Shown: positions 18,645 through 27,378, counted from the stretch's first letter. The stretch: DNA of 64,000 nucleotides from Bacteroidia bacterium (GCA_030431525.1 JAUIJC010000020.1:31080-95079), one strand, 5' to 3'. Notes: generated from the sequence alone by a model not told the origin. Translations and numbers: made by a program.

Positions 18645-19019
18645 ATGATTTTAGGCTTGGGTACGGATATCGTGGAGGTGTCGAGGATTGAGAAGGCGGT
18701 TCAAAAAAAGGCGTTTTGTGAACGTGTATTTACAGAGGAGGAGATTGCCTATTGTGAGGAGTCGGCAAAGGCAAAGGGGGAGCGTTATGCTGCACGTTTT
18801 GCAGCTAAGGAAGCTATTCTAAAAGCCCTGGGGACAGGGTTGAGTGACGGTTTGACTTTTCTGGATTTTGAAGTAAAAAAGGACGATAAAGGCAAGCCAT
18901 TTTTTGTGTGCAAAGGGGAGGCCGAGAAGATGCTGACCTCCCTTGGTTGCACTCAAATTCACCTGACAATGTCCCATCAAAAGAGCTATGCGACTGCCAC
19001 AGTTATACTGGAATCTTAG
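18645..19019 (+). CDS. acpS: Holo-[acyl-carrier-protein] synthase
   Basis: A 124-residue enzyme that attaches 4'-phosphopantetheine from CoA to acyl carrier protein. LGLGTDIVEVSRIEKA holds the Mg-binding Asp, and RYAARFAAKEAILKALGTG holds the Glu and CoA-binding residues. The length matches AcpS. The ATG at 18645 places the motif at the N-terminus as in the family. The last 17 bp overlap the convergent formyltransferase-like gene. Confidence 0.96.
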   Translation: MILGLGTDIVEVSRIEKAVQKKAFCERVFTEEEIAYCEESAKAKGERYAARFAAKEAILKALGTGLSDGLTFLDFEVKKDDKGKPFFVCKGEAEKMLTSLGCTQIHLTMSHQKSYATATVILES

Positions 19020-19836
19020 TGTTTTTGGCGGAAATGCGGTTTTTACGTTTGTAACTGACTGATATTAAGAGGTCTTTGGTGGTTTGTTTAAACCATTGCT
19101 TTAATCCAGGTTGGCTATATATTGGACCGTACCTGCTAATTTTTTTTGCTAAGAATTTTGGGCTTGAAATGTGTTCCACGGCCTCGTACATCATCCTTCG
19201 AGAATTTTCTGTGTACAGTTTCTCGGCAGAGAAGAATGTCTCGTGTGGACGGAATTTAAGGCTTTTCTCTTTTACTGGAATTCCGCAATCTATTCCGGTG
19301 GAGACAAGCTGAACGGTGACCCCCATTTCCTTCTCCCCATTATAGAGTTCCCAGAAGGCTGGAGGTGTTCCACGGTACTTCCGCATGTTCCCAAAATGGT
19401 AGGAAAGTACCTTGCCTTTGTTCAGGGTAATAAATGGTTTTTTGATGATGCCGCCATAGCCCACCAGAAGGGTAGCCTCGGCTCCTGTTTCCTTAACAAA
19501 GTCAGACACCTCTTTGGAGCATCTTTTTTTGTCGGCCGTGTATAGCCTCTTAGTACGAAGAACAGGAATGTGATGTTGGCCAAAAAATGATTCAGGTGTT
19601 TCTGTGGTTTTCTTCTCGGGTGTGATTTTGTTGATGAGGAATTCAGCTCCCATCACCATCACGAATCCTCCGCGCCCTTTCTTTATATTTTCTTTGAGTT
19701 TCCTACCGATAGACTTCTGCGGCCGTTGATGGGCGATACAACCAACAATTTTATGCTTTCTTGATTTCAGGAAAGGTTTTATTACTTCTTGGTCTTCTGC
19801 TGATATGCTTCCTTGGTTGAGTATGAGTACTTTCAT
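19003..19836 (-). CDS. Formyltransferase-like protein (Fmt/ArnA fold)
   Basis: A 277-residue protein of the formyl_trans_N fold. The core reads VLSYHFGNMRKYRGTPPAFWEL, where true formyltransferases have N-x-H-x-S-L-L-P; here the catalytic Asn is Ser and the His remains. The catalytic Asp appears in STGIDCGIPV. The N-terminal 60 residues differ from Fmt and a basic C-terminus follows. A genuine fmt is present at 50893, so this is a paralogue, perhaps acting on a sugar or another amine, or using another carbon donor. It overlaps acpS tail-to-tail. Confidence 0.75.
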   Translation of the reverse strand: MKVLILNQGSISAEDQEVIKPFLKSRKHKIVGCIAHQRPQKSIGRKLKENIKKGRGGFVMVMGAEFLINKITPEKKTTETPESFFGQHHIPVLRTKRLYTADKKRCSKEVSDFVKETGAEATLLVGYGGIIKKPFITLNKGKVLSYHFGNMRKYRGTPPAFWELYNGEKEMGVTVQLVSTGIDCGIPVKEKSLKFRPHETFFSAEKLYTENSRRMMYEAVEHISSPKFLAKKISRYGPIYSQPGLKQWFKQTTKDLLISVSYKRKNRISAKNTKIPV

Positions 19837-19912
19837 GTGTAGGGACTGCTATTGTTTATTTTTGGTACGGCAGTCCCGCTACAGAAGGCTGTAAGTTTTG
19901 TTCCCGAAATGA

Positions 19913-19950
19913 GAAAACCCGTGCAAAACATAAAGTTTGCACGGGTTTTC
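19913..19950 (-). terminator. Hairpin ending the LVIVD/outer-membrane operon
   Basis: A perfect 15-bp stem (GAAAACCCGTGCAAA, 8-nt loop, then its complement) lies 27 bp past the stop of the gene at 19977. The T-rich part is within the stem, and nearby genes on both sides could use it. Confidence 0.75.
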
Positions 19951-19976
19951 TGACATCAAGCTGGAAAAGTAAGTTG

Positions 19977-20666
19977 CTACATCCCAAGTCCAATTCTGAT
20001 ACCAGCAAGTAACATATTCCCTGAATAACCGGGGTCGAACCAGGTTTCATCATGTGGGTAGTCATAACCACCATTAATGGTTTCTTCACCATCCAAAGGA
20101 ACTTGGTTAATCTTTGCTTGCTGAATTAAAATGCCCATGAAAAAATCACAAACAAAGGTGTTTCCCACAACAAGACGGTTGCCCATGGCAAAACTGTAAG
20201 CAAACTGGTTGATTTTGGTTGTTCGCTCCACATCTTGACTGGTTAGGATTTGATTGCCATCCGAATCCGTTGATTGAACCCAAGCTATGCCTTGCCCCAC
20301 ATCCTGTAGGTGATTGAAGCGAGGACCATGCATGAAGTACCAGCGGGAAGTTCTCCCAGATGGAGAGGTATAAATTTTATGAATCAGCTCTAAGCCAAAG
20401 CCAGTCAAGTCATTGGTTTCACTTTCGCCAGTTCCTGAGTTCCAGTTGGTCAAGTTTCTCTGTGTGTAAGAAAGCGTGGATAACAAGCTGTGTTTGGAGG
20501 TAAGGTCTCTTTCAAAGCCAAGGCTCGCTTTCCCTACTAAAAGAGTTTGTGGCGTAAGAAGGAGAAAGCTTCTTGGTGGAACTTCCTCAGTGTTGTCAAC
20601 CTCCTGACCAATGGCCGAAAGACAAAGCCCAATGAGGGTAAATAGGAGAAGGAATGATTTCTTCAT
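19977..20666 (-). CDS. Secreted, probable outer-membrane beta-barrel protein
   Basis: An unrecognised 229-residue protein. A signal peptide (MKKSFLLLFTLIGLCLSAIG) leads into strand-like segments with alternating hydrophobics (SLGFERDLTSKHSLLSTLSY, then SGRTSRWYFMHGPRF) and a C-terminal MLLAGIRIGLGM that could be a final barrel strand. It is the third gene of a minus-strand operon, starting 6 bp after the second LVIVD lipoprotein. It may work with those lipoproteins at the outer membrane. Confidence 0.75.
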   Translation of the reverse strand: MKKSFLLLFTLIGLCLSAIGQEVDNTEEVPPRSFLLLTPQTLLVGKASLGFERDLTSKHSLLSTLSYTQRNLTNWNSGTGESETNDLTGFGLELIHKIYTSPSGRTSRWYFMHGPRFNHLQDVGQGIAWVQSTDSDGNQILTSQDVERTTKINQFAYSFAMGNRLVVGNTFVCDFFMGILIQQAKINQVPLDGEETINGGYDYPHDETWFDPGYSGNMLLAGIRIGLGM

Positions 20667-20672
20667 GGTGAT

Positions 20673-21446
20673 TTAGTTGAAGTCAATGGTGCTAAGTAAA
20701 GTAATGGAATCTCCACGAATATCGTATTGACGGAAAGCTTCTGGAGCGATGGCCATCAAAACGCCACTGTTGGGAATTACATCAAAGGCTTGAATATCTG
20801 TGAAATGTTGGGTGAGGTTCAGGTCTGTGGGATCTTGAGCGTCGAACACCTTCAATCCATCGTCACAGACGAATAGTTTATCACCTGATTTCCCTAATCC
20901 ATTTGGGCCTTCCATGGCATAAACTCCAACCTGTTGTGGCGAATGGAGGTTAGAGATATCCAACACCTGAAGTTCGTTGGAAAAGCGGCCACAGTTGTTT
21001 CCGTTGGCCCGTAAGGTGACATATGCATAGTCATTGTCCGCTACAACAGGATCGCAGCTGAAGACATGGTTAAACTGGGAAATGTATTGCGGCGAAGCCG
21101 GATTTGAAACGTCGTAGATATACATTCCCCACTGGGAGCCAACAAAAAGCAGGCTATCTTTTGGGAAAAGCGTCTCGATGTCTGCTCCAACGTTTGTGTT
21201 TCCCTCATTCACAGGATTACCGGCAGAGGAGACATCAAAGCTTGTAATCTCACGGTTTCCAGAAATTACAAAGAGGTGGTTGCCCTTTAGGCTGAACCTC
21301 GCGGTTGATCCCCCTTTGTTGCCATTGACATCACTTTTGGCATCAGTTGACCCACTGGGGCTGGCAGAGCTGTCACTGCTGCAACCAAAGGAGGAGAGGA
21401 GTACGCCTAACAAGAGGCAGGAAATGATGATTAAAGAATTACGCAT
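20673..21446 (-). CDS. LVIVD-repeat lipoprotein, C-terminal-half homologue
   Basis: A 257-residue lipoprotein. The signal peptide ends in a lipobox (SSFGC, Cys near 22), followed by a Ser/Gly/Asp-rich linker. Beta-propeller repeats of the LVIVD type come next: LFVGSQWGMYIYDVSNPASP, LQVLDISNLHSP and LKVFDAQDP. In relatives of about 430 residues these repeats are the second half of one protein whose first half matches the gene just upstream (21487-22005). Here each half has its own signal peptide and lipobox, so this looks like gene fission rather than a frameshift. It is probably surface-exposed or periplasmic; the ligand is unknown. Confidence 0.82.
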   Translation of the reverse strand: MRNSLIIISCLLLGVLLSSFGCSSDSSASPSGSTDAKSDVNGNKGGSTARFSLKGNHLFVISGNREITSFDVSSAGNPVNEGNTNVGADIETLFPKDSLLFVGSQWGMYIYDVSNPASPQYISQFNHVFSCDPVVADNDYAYVTLRANGNNCGRFSNELQVLDISNLHSPQQVGVYAMEGPNGLGKSGDKLFVCDDGLKVFDAQDPTDLNLTQHFTDIQAFDVIPNSGVLMAIAPEAFRQYDIRGDSITLLSTIDFN

Positions 21447-21486
21447 GGCATTCTAAGAGTCTTGAGTTTGATTTGAAAAAAGGAGC

Positions 21487-22005
21487 TTAGTTTTCCTTCC
21501 ACCCTATAATAACTGTGTTTTCAGGTCGGGCCGATGCCGAATATTCCCAAGGGATATTTCCGTTAGGGGAAGCCAGTTCTGGGAAAATATTTTTGGTGCG
21601 GGAAAGGACAATTGGGGTGCTTGGGGAACTAATATCCACTTCCACCAGGTCTGTAGCATTGTCCACAAACATGATATTTCCCTTGACGGCAACATCCAAA
21701 CAACCTGGAACTTTGATGAAACCTAAAGAGGTTGGAGCTGAAGGATTAGAATTGTCTAAAATATGAACCCCCTTGTAAGGCTCAGTAATGAAAACTCGAT
21801 TTCCAGAAACATAGATTTTCCCGCCTTTAAGAATGGGGCGGTCGGCTATGTAGGAAATGGAGTTATCCAGTGCCTCACGGGTCATTAGCTGGGCCGAGTA
21901 GTTTCCTTGGGGTTCATTACTAATCCCTGGAGAGATCTCTCCATCGTCATTCCCAACACAACCAAAAAGTAGGAAGGGCAAAAGAGTAAAAATGCTTTTT
22001 TTCAT
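21487..22005 (-). CDS. LVIVD-repeat lipoprotein, N-terminal-half homologue
   Basis: A 172-residue lipoprotein. The signal peptide MKKSIFTLLPFLLFGC supplies a lipobox Cys at 16. The mature part contains ISYIADRPILKGGKIYVSG, KGVHILDNSNPSAP and LVEVDISSPSTP, the LVIVD-type blades that normally form the first half of a longer propeller protein. It ends at IPWEYSASARPENTVIIGW, the point where relatives continue into their second set of blades. The next gene, 40 bp downstream, carries that second set. The start is the ATG at 22005 (GTG at 22008 precedes it). Confidence 0.82.
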   Translation of the reverse strand: MKKSIFTLLPFLLFGCVGNDDGEISPGISNEPQGNYSAQLMTREALDNSISYIADRPILKGGKIYVSGNRVFITEPYKGVHILDNSNPSAPTSLGFIKVPGCLDVAVKGNIMFVDNATDLVEVDISSPSTPIVLSRTKNIFPELASPNGNIPWEYSASARPENTVIIGWKEN

Positions 22006-22112
22006 CACTTGATTGGAATGAATCTAAATAATAGGTATTCCAATTTAGAGATTGGCTAAAAGCAGAGCAAGAAAAAATAGAAAAATGCTCCTTTAAGGAA
22101 TTGAGAGGATGC

Positions 22113-22736
22113 TTATTTGAGCTGAATAGCCCTGTAGATGAGGACGATAGCAAGGACAATAAAGCCAATGCCAATCCCTATGTTCGCGATGCGAAGGCTT
22201 TTGGTAGTGATGTGGTGCTTTATGCGTCTGGCTAGTAGGATTTTGCCTTGATCAACAAAACCAAAAATCAGGAAAGCCATGGTGTAACAAGCCAAGAGTG
22301 GAAGATTTCCCTTGTCGCTGTCTACCCTGGTATAAATGAGTGTAGTGGTCGTAAGCCAAAAGAAAAAGACCAAAGGGTTGAGGATGTTGAGCATGAAGCC
22401 CTTCCCCAAATGATGGATGTTGGTCCGCACCTTGGTTTCTTGGTGCATCATGCCTTTCGGCTTCTTCAGGGCGCGGGAAAGTCCCATCACCAAAAAGACC
22501 AGACCACCAATGATGTCTAATTCAAACTCCCTTTGGGCAAGGCCTCGGAGTGGAGCAGCGGCAATCATGGCCAGCACCAAGAATAGCAGGTCACTAAAAA
22601 TCACCCCAAGACTAAAGGACAAAGCCTTGGTATAACCTTCCTTAATACTGGTTTCCAGGAGGATGAAAAACACAGGGCCGATCATGAAACTCAAGATCAT
22701 GCCAAGCCATCCACCTAATTTAATCGCCTCAACCAT
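22113..22736 (-). CDS. LysE/RhtB-family exporter
   Basis: A 207-residue inner-membrane protein with six predicted hydrophobic segments. It belongs to the LysE superfamily of amino-acid and small-metabolite exporters. The N-terminal GMILSFMIGPVFFILLETS corresponds to the conserved GPVFF/GP motif of the family, and GFMLNILNPLVFFFW to the central NP motif. The substrate cannot be told. It follows the methyltransferase gene by 53 bp on the same strand and may share its transcript. Confidence 0.9.
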   Translation of the reverse strand: MVEAIKLGGWLGMILSFMIGPVFFILLETSIKEGYTKALSFSLGVIFSDLLFLVLAMIAAAPLRGLAQREFELDIIGGLVFLVMGLSRALKKPKGMMHQETKVRTNIHHLGKGFMLNILNPLVFFFWLTTTTLIYTRVDSDKGNLPLLACYTMAFLIFGFVDQGKILLARRIKHHITTKSLRIANIGIGIGFIVLAIVLIYRAIQLK

Positions 22737-22789
22737 TCATAAATAGTTTTTGGGATTGTCGGAATTTACCGTTCAAAAGGAAACGGTAA

Positions 22790-23563
22790 TCACACCTTCT
22801 TTTTTTTGCATACGTAAAGAATCTCCGTTTCGTCGAATCCGTAGCGTTTACGGTCCTCCGGGGAGAATTCATGGACAAGGTCAAGCTCCTCAACTTCGAA
22901 GCCACCTTGGCGAAGGCGGTCCCCATAATCACGACCAAACATCCTCAAATGGTCGTCCTGACCAAAGCGTTTTTCCCTTTCGGCAGGATCCGTTACAGTA
23001 GGGTCCTCATCAGTAGTGGCAAGCTTAAGGTCAATTGGCGATTGCAAAATTGCCCAACCACCAGGTTTTAGGACGCGGTAAAACTCCTGCAATACCCTAA
23101 GGTCGCTTTCCACATGTTCCAAAACATGGTTACAGAAAACCACATCAAATTCATTCTCTGGAAAAGGAATGTCATGTACATCCATGTGCACTTTTGCCCA
23201 TGGAGATTCCAAATCCGCGGTGATATAATCAAGGTTTGGAAGTGCCTCAAAACGATGGATGAAGCAAATCTCTGGAGCGACGTGTAAGAGCCGGAGCTTG
23301 GCCGAGAAGAAATCTGTTTTTTCCTTCAGGAAGGTCCACATCAAGCGGTGGCGCTCCAAGGAAAGACAACTCGGGCAAAGGGCGTTTTCACGTGGCTCTA
23401 ATCTTCCAAAGGGGAGAAATTTGCGGAATGTTCCACCACACACGGTGCATTCCACATTATTACCCTTGTAAAGGATGGGCAAAACTTTGCGCCCCAAGCG
23501 GCTTGCCGTCTGGAGGTATTTACGGGGAACCCTGCGAAGCAGGAAGCTGATGAGATTCTTCAT
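22790..23563 (-). CDS. SAM-dependent methyltransferase with N-terminal zinc ribbon
   Basis: A 257-residue class I methyltransferase. A Cys4 cluster (CTVC at about 38-41 and CPSC about 22 residues later) precedes the Rossmann fold; motif I is LLHVAPEICF and motif IV is FDVVFCNHVLEHVESDLRVL, with the post-motif GGWAILQSP. The combination of a small zinc ribbon and Methyltransf_11 occurs in Bacteroidota, often beside glycosyltransferases. Here its neighbour is a LysE exporter. The start at 23563 (MKNLISF) is chosen over upstream ATG/GTG codons that lack conserved style. The substrate is unknown. Confidence 0.85.
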   Translation of the reverse strand: MKNLISFLLRRVPRKYLQTASRLGRKVLPILYKGNNVECTVCGGTFRKFLPFGRLEPRENALCPSCLSLERHRLMWTFLKEKTDFFSAKLRLLHVAPEICFIHRFEALPNLDYITADLESPWAKVHMDVHDIPFPENEFDVVFCNHVLEHVESDLRVLQEFYRVLKPGGWAILQSPIDLKLATTDEDPTVTDPAEREKRFGQDDHLRMFGRDYGDRLRQGGFEVEELDLVHEFSPEDRKRYGFDETEILYVCKKKKV

Positions 23564-23635
23564 GGTCCTAAAAACGGGCGTAAAGATAATGAAATCACCC
23601 ATTTTTGGGCAGAAAGGACGGAGCAATCACAAATA

Positions 23636-23670
23636 AAAAACGCCAGAACAACGAATGTTCTGGCGTTTTT
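23636..23670 (-). terminator. Bidirectional-looking terminator
   Basis: A perfect 14-bp stem (AAAAACGCCAGAAC, 7-nt loop, GTTCTGGCGTTTTT) lies between two minus-strand genes, 31 bp past the stop of the gene at 23701. It separates that gene from the methyltransferase gene. Confidence 0.85.
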
Positions 23671-23700
23671 GAACTTGAAACGAATTCAAGATGCTTGTTG

Positions 23701-24000
23701 TCAGGCTTTAACGTAGGTGTCGGCATATTTCTCAATAGCCTTCTCCAATTTGTCCAAAACCTTCTTGGTGACTTTGGTTTTGTAGCCCTTCTGTTGTTTC
23801 TGCTCCTTGAGCATTTCCAAGGCTTTGATGCCAATTTCATTCAAACCAACAGGGTTCTTATCGTAAGCATAGCTACCGATAACCCATTCGAGTTTGGCTT
23901 GTACCTCGGCAAAGGTCTCGATGTCGAGCTTCTTCATTAAATCCAAAGACTCTTTACAGCCCTCATTGAGGCTTTCGTTTACTTTTTCGTTGTCCAGCAT
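23701..24000 (-). CDS. Conserved small helical protein of Bacteroidota, unknown function
   Basis: A 99-residue acidic/basic helical protein with no membrane segment. The conserved-looking stretch ETFAEVQAKLEWVIGSYAYD and the Lys-rich VTKKVLDKLEKAI end are familiar from hypothetical proteins of the same phylum. The start at 24000 (MLDNEK) is chosen; the upstream extension runs into AT-rich leader sequence. It is monocistronic, with a strong terminator. Confidence 0.75.
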   Translation of the reverse strand: MLDNEKVNESLNEGCKESLDLMKKLDIETFAEVQAKLEWVIGSYAYDKNPVGLNEIGIKALEMLKEQKQQKGYKTKVTKKVLDKLEKAIEKYADTYVKA

Positions 24001-24197
24001 GGTTTCGTAAAAATTGATTGTTGGGTGATAACAAAAGCTAAAGCAATATAAAAGAGTACGGGCAGTATGACAAAAAGGAGGGCTGAAATTAGAGTTTTTT
24101 TGGTCTTTAGTCGCAAGTTTTATCATCGCCATTCGTTACACATGTGCAACGGGATGAAGTCTAGGGCGTATAATAAATCGACTTATAAAGAGAACTT

Positions 24198-24662
24198 ATG
24201 GAAAAGATAAGAAAGGAATTAGATGAAGGCGCTCTAAAGTACGGTTTGATGATTACTGGTGGGCTTACAGTCTACTTTCTGTTGATGCGCGTTTTAGGGC
24301 TACATGAGGTATTGCCATTAAGGTTCCTCAATGGGCTGATTATGGCCGGAGGTATTTATCTGGCATTAAAACACTACCGTGATTTGGCTGGAAACCATTT
24401 CCATTACCTTCCAGCGCTTGGTCTGGGATTAAGGACGACTGCTGTTGGAGTAGGGGGGTTCATGCTGTTCATGTATGTTTATTTAACCTACCTTGATCCT
24501 GGCTTTATGGAGTATTTGGCCAGCCAACAGCGGATGGGGAAGGAGCTAAATAGGTTCAGTGCATCCATTGCCCTTTTCCTTGAAGGAATGGGAAGTGGTA
24601 TGGTGATGAGTTTTATGTTCCTACAATGGTTAAAGGTGCCTCACTCTCAAGAATTAGAATAA
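24198..24662 (+). CDS. DUF4199-like integral membrane protein
   Basis: A 154-residue protein with about four hydrophobic segments (residues 17-32, 44-57, 75-97 and 123-145). The layout resembles the DUF4199 family of small Bacteroidota membrane proteins. That assignment rests on general pattern only. Function unknown; monocistronic, with a short hairpin terminator after it. Confidence 0.68.
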   Translation: MEKIRKELDEGALKYGLMITGGLTVYFLLMRVLGLHEVLPLRFLNGLIMAGGIYLALKHYRDLAGNHFHYLPALGLGLRTTAVGVGGFMLFMYVYLTYLDPGFMEYLASQQRMGKELNRFSASIALFLEGMGSGMVMSFMFLQWLKVPHSQELE

Positions 24663-24682
24663 AATGTTTTGGTGCAGAAAGC

Positions 24683-24709
24683 GAGGGGCAGCAAAGCCCC
24701 TTCTTTTTT
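24683..24709 (+). terminator. Terminator of the DUF4199-like gene
   Basis: GGGGC (24685-24689) pairs with GCCCC (24696-24700) across a 6-nt loop and is followed by TTCTTTTTT. It lies 20 bp past the stop codon. Confidence 0.7.
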
Positions 24710-24723
24710 GGAACATTTGTAGG

Positions 24724-24747
24724 TATATCGCAATATTAAAATAAAAA
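24724..24747. repeat. AT-rich dispersed element, copy 1
   Basis: TATATCGCAATATTAAAATA followed by AAAA is identical over 24 bp to the reverse complement of 55473-55496. Shorter relatives lie at 27443-27470 and 63603-63624. This copy lies between convergent genes, so a simple promoter role is unlikely here. Confidence 0.6.
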
Positions 24748-24783
24748 CCTTTGTAAAAAGACTTTAGAATAGAGAGGAATACA

Positions 24784-25710
24784 TTAATTAGGTACCCTCA
24801 TTGATCGTGGTTTTTCCTTCGAGCATTTCAGCATATAAGTGGAATAGTCGTTTAACCACGGATTATATTCTCGAAGTGTTTTATAGCTCAATCCCAATTT
24901 TTGAGCATAGGAGGGCATAAAGGCGGTGCTGTCCAACGTGACTTCCTTGAATTTCCAAGGAGAATAACGTTCGGAAGGAGGGATGTTATAGCCGTAGGTT
25001 TCTGGGGATTCTAAAATGACTTTGAAGGCCAGGATACGATAAATGTAACGGGCAGTTTCAGGATTCAAGAAGAGGTCATAATAGGAATCTGTGCCTTGCT
25101 CCTTTAGGGCGTTTTGCATGCCTGTCATTCCTCGATTATAAGAAGCAGCGGCTAAGGTCCAGTTTTGACCCAATTTGCCATGGGCTTCCTTTAGGTATGA
25201 GGCCGCGGCCTTTGTGGCTTTAAAAGGGTCACGACGCTCATCTACATCGCTGGAAACCTCCAAGCCATGTTTTCTGGCTGGTTCTTCCAGCATCTGCCAC
25301 ATACCCATAGCGTCTTTGGGAGACAAGGCCCTGTTATCCAATAGGCTTTCAGCGATTGCCAAATACAAGAAGTCTTCTGGAACATGCTCATTTTTCAGGA
25401 TGTTCTTCAAAGGTTTGTTCCAGCGCCCAAGGCGTTTTAGTGCCAAACTTGTTCTGGAATGAAGAAAGGATTGGATGGTTAATTCCCTTTCCAAGGCTTC
25501 CTTAATATCCTGTCGGTGAAGGGGCACCGGCTCGCCAGCAAAATCCAGTTTTGCAGGAAGTGGAATGGAAGTGACGTTTTGGTGGAGCCCATCGCTTTCG
25601 GTAGAGGCATTTGCCACCAGCGCCTTCGGTTTTTTTATATCCTTACTTTGGCAAGAAATAAGAAGGCAAAGGGCTAAGAAGAAGTATGAAAATGTTTGAA
25701 GGAATTTCAT
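24784..25710 (-). CDS. Lytic murein transglycosylase (MltD-like), lipoprotein
   Basis: A 308-residue lipoprotein that cleaves peptidoglycan glycan strands without water. The lipobox is LLISC with Cys about 20. The SLT domain shows the catalytic Glu in AIAESLLDNRALSP, then GMWQML and AAASYNRGM. It resembles the MltD type but stops soon after the catalytic domain, with no LysM repeats. The start is the ATG at 25710; a TTG at 25734 overlaps the previous stop. It is the last gene of the mnmA-SRPBCC-transglycosylase run. Confidence 0.9.
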   Translation of the reverse strand: MKFLQTFSYFFLALCLLISCQSKDIKKPKALVANASTESDGLHQNVTSIPLPAKLDFAGEPVPLHRQDIKEALERELTIQSFLHSRTSLALKRLGRWNKPLKNILKNEHVPEDFLYLAIAESLLDNRALSPKDAMGMWQMLEEPARKHGLEVSSDVDERRDPFKATKAAASYLKEAHGKLGQNWTLAAASYNRGMTGMQNALKEQGTDSYYDLFLNPETARYIYRILAFKVILESPETYGYNIPPSERYSPWKFKEVTLDSTAFMPSYAQKLGLSYKTLREYNPWLNDYSTYMLKCSKEKPRSMRVPN

Positions 25711-25730
25711 GTTTAAAAAATAAGGGTGAG

Positions 25731-26195
25731 TCAATAATCAAGATGCTGTGATTCAGCGAATTCTTTCAGGGCAAGGTTACGGGTTGTGATGAGTTTTCGC
25801 AAATGTCTTTGGAGGAAAAGAACATCAAATAGTTTCCCAAGAATTCCATAGGGGACGGTGTACCGGATTTCATCCAGCATTTGCGTGCCTTTTTGGTGGG
25901 TGAGAAATTCGTGTTTGTGCCAGAAAGAAGAAAAAGCCCCCTGTACCATTTCATCAATGAATGACTCAGGGGACTTTATAAACGTGATTTTGGCAGTCAG
26001 TTTCTGCTTGATGCCGAAGTGGACAGCTTCCCACGTCACTTGTTCACCCAATCCCAGTAACCCAGAGGTCTTGCCGGCCACAGCTTTCTCCTTTGTATGG
26101 GCAAAAGCATTTGCATGAAAATCGACATTCCGAGAAAGGTCGAATAGGGTTTTGGGTGAGGCTTTAACAATCGTGGTAAAGCGTAGGGTTGTCAT
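25731..26195 (-). CDS. SRPBCC (START-like) family protein
   Basis: A 154-residue single-domain protein with the polyketide-cyclase/START-like beta-helix-grip fold, which encloses a hydrophobic ligand. TLRFTTIVKASPKTLFDLSR at the N-terminus and YTVPYGILGKLFDVLFLQRHL at the C-terminus are characteristic. It starts 10 bp after mnmA and is probably co-transcribed. The ligand is unknown. Confidence 0.87.
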   Translation of the reverse strand: MTTLRFTTIVKASPKTLFDLSRNVDFHANAFAHTKEKAVAGKTSGLLGLGEQVTWEAVHFGIKQKLTAKITFIKSPESFIDEMVQGAFSSFWHKHEFLTHQKGTQMLDEIRYTVPYGILGKLFDVLFLQRHLRKLITTRNLALKEFAESQHLDY

Positions 26196-26205
26196 GTGAG
26201 TTATG

Positions 26206-27378
26206 TTAGGCTATTACGCCAGAACCAACCAATTCGTCTTCTAAGTGCCATGCGGCAAATTGCCCTGGAGTTATGCCCTTTTGGGGATTTTCAAATTCAA
26301 TGAACAAGCCTTCTTCTGTTCGATGTAGGGTACCCTTTTCCAATGGTTGTCGATAGCGAATCCTTACTAAGAACTCCTTGCTCACATTGGCTTGGAGGAC
26401 CAAATCAGGGCGCACCCAGTGGATGTCCTTGTTCGGAATGAATAGTGCCTTGCGCCAAAGTCCTGGGTGCTGGTCTCCCTGACCTGTATAGACTACATTC
26501 TGCTCGACATCAGTGCCAATAACAAAAAGTGGCAGGGGAGTGCCGCCAATACCGAGTCCTTTACGTTGACCAATGGTGAAATAGTGAGCGCCGATATGTT
26601 CTCCTACAACCTTTCCGTCTTCAGGGGAATAGCTGAAAGGAGTGGATAATGTAACAAGGTCATTTGTCTCACCTACATTTGAATAGATTGGAGACTCGGC
26701 TGGAATCTCTACCACTTTGCCAGTTTTTGGTTTAAGCTGTTGCTGAAGGAAGTCTGGAAGGCGAACCTTGCCAATGAAACAAAGTCCCTGGGAATCCTTC
26801 TTTTCAGCAGTAACTAAATCCAGTTTCTTGGCGATTTCGCGAACTTCTGGTTTTGTCAACTCACCAATGGGGAAAAGCGCTTTTGAAAGCTGATCCTGAT
26901 TCAATTGACAAAGGAAGTAGCTTTGATCCTTGTTGCCGTCCTTACCAGCTAAGAGCTGATAGGCCGTTCCATTCTCATTGGTGAGAGAGGATTTTCGGCA
27001 GTAGTGACCAGTGGCCACATAGTCTGCGCCCAGTGAAAGGGCGGCTTCCAAAAAGACATCGAATTTTATCTCCCGATTGCAGAGTACATCAGGATTTGGG
27101 GTTCTTCCACTCTCATACTCCTTAAACATGTAGTCAACAATGCGCTCCTTATACTGCTCACTTAAGTCAATGGTTTGGAAGGGGATTCCCAATTTTTCGG
27201 CCACCAATAGCGCATCGTTGCTGTCTTCAAGCCAAGGGCATTCATCACTAATGGTGACGGAGTCGTCATGCCAGTTTTTCATGAAAAGCCCAATCACCTC
27301 ATAACCCTGTTCCAAGAGTAGGTGGGCGGCGACACTTGAGTCGACGCCTCCAGAAAGCCCTACAACCACTCGTTTCAT
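26206..27378 (-). CDS. mnmA: tRNA-specific 2-thiouridylase
   Basis: A 390-residue enzyme that makes 2-thiouridine at the wobble position of tRNA-Lys, -Glu and -Gln. The PP-loop [11 protein letters not shown] (residues 7-17) activates the tRNA with ATP; catalytic cysteines are Cys100 (NPDVLC) and Cys200 (SQGLCFIG). The length, and the acidic [11 protein letters not shown] insert common in Bacteroidota, fit. It heads an operon with the SRPBCC and transglycosylase genes. Two tRNA-Gln(UUG) genes, which are substrates, lie 2.2 kb away. Confidence 0.97.
   Translation of the reverse strand: MKRVVVGLSGGVDSSVAAHLLLEQGYEVIGLFMKNWHDDSVTISDECPWLEDSNDALLVAEKLGIPFQTIDLSEQYKERIVDYMFKEYESGRTPNPDVLCNREIKFDVFLEAALSLGADYVATGHYCRKSSLTNENGTAYQLLAGKDGNKDQSYFLCQLNQDQLSKALFPIGELTKPEVREIAKKLDLVTAEKKDSQGLCFIGKVRLPDFLQQQLKPKTGKVVEIPAESPIYSNVGETNDLVTLSTPFSYSPEDGKVVGEHIGAHYFTIGQRKGLGIGGTPLPLFVIGTDVEQNVVYTGQGDQHPGLWRKALFIPNKDIHWVRPDLVLQANVSKEFLVRIRYRQPLEKGTLHRTEEGLFIEFENPQKGITPGQFAAWHLEDELVGSGVIA

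Noticed and set aside
20673..22005. A frameshift or sequencing error explaining the two LVIVD genes
   Set aside because: The second gene begins with a full signal peptide and lipobox after a 40-bp gap, which a simple frameshift would not create.
24784..25710. The lytic transglycosylase as a truncated gene
   Set aside because: The catalytic domain is complete, and short forms without LysM repeats are common in Bacteroidota.
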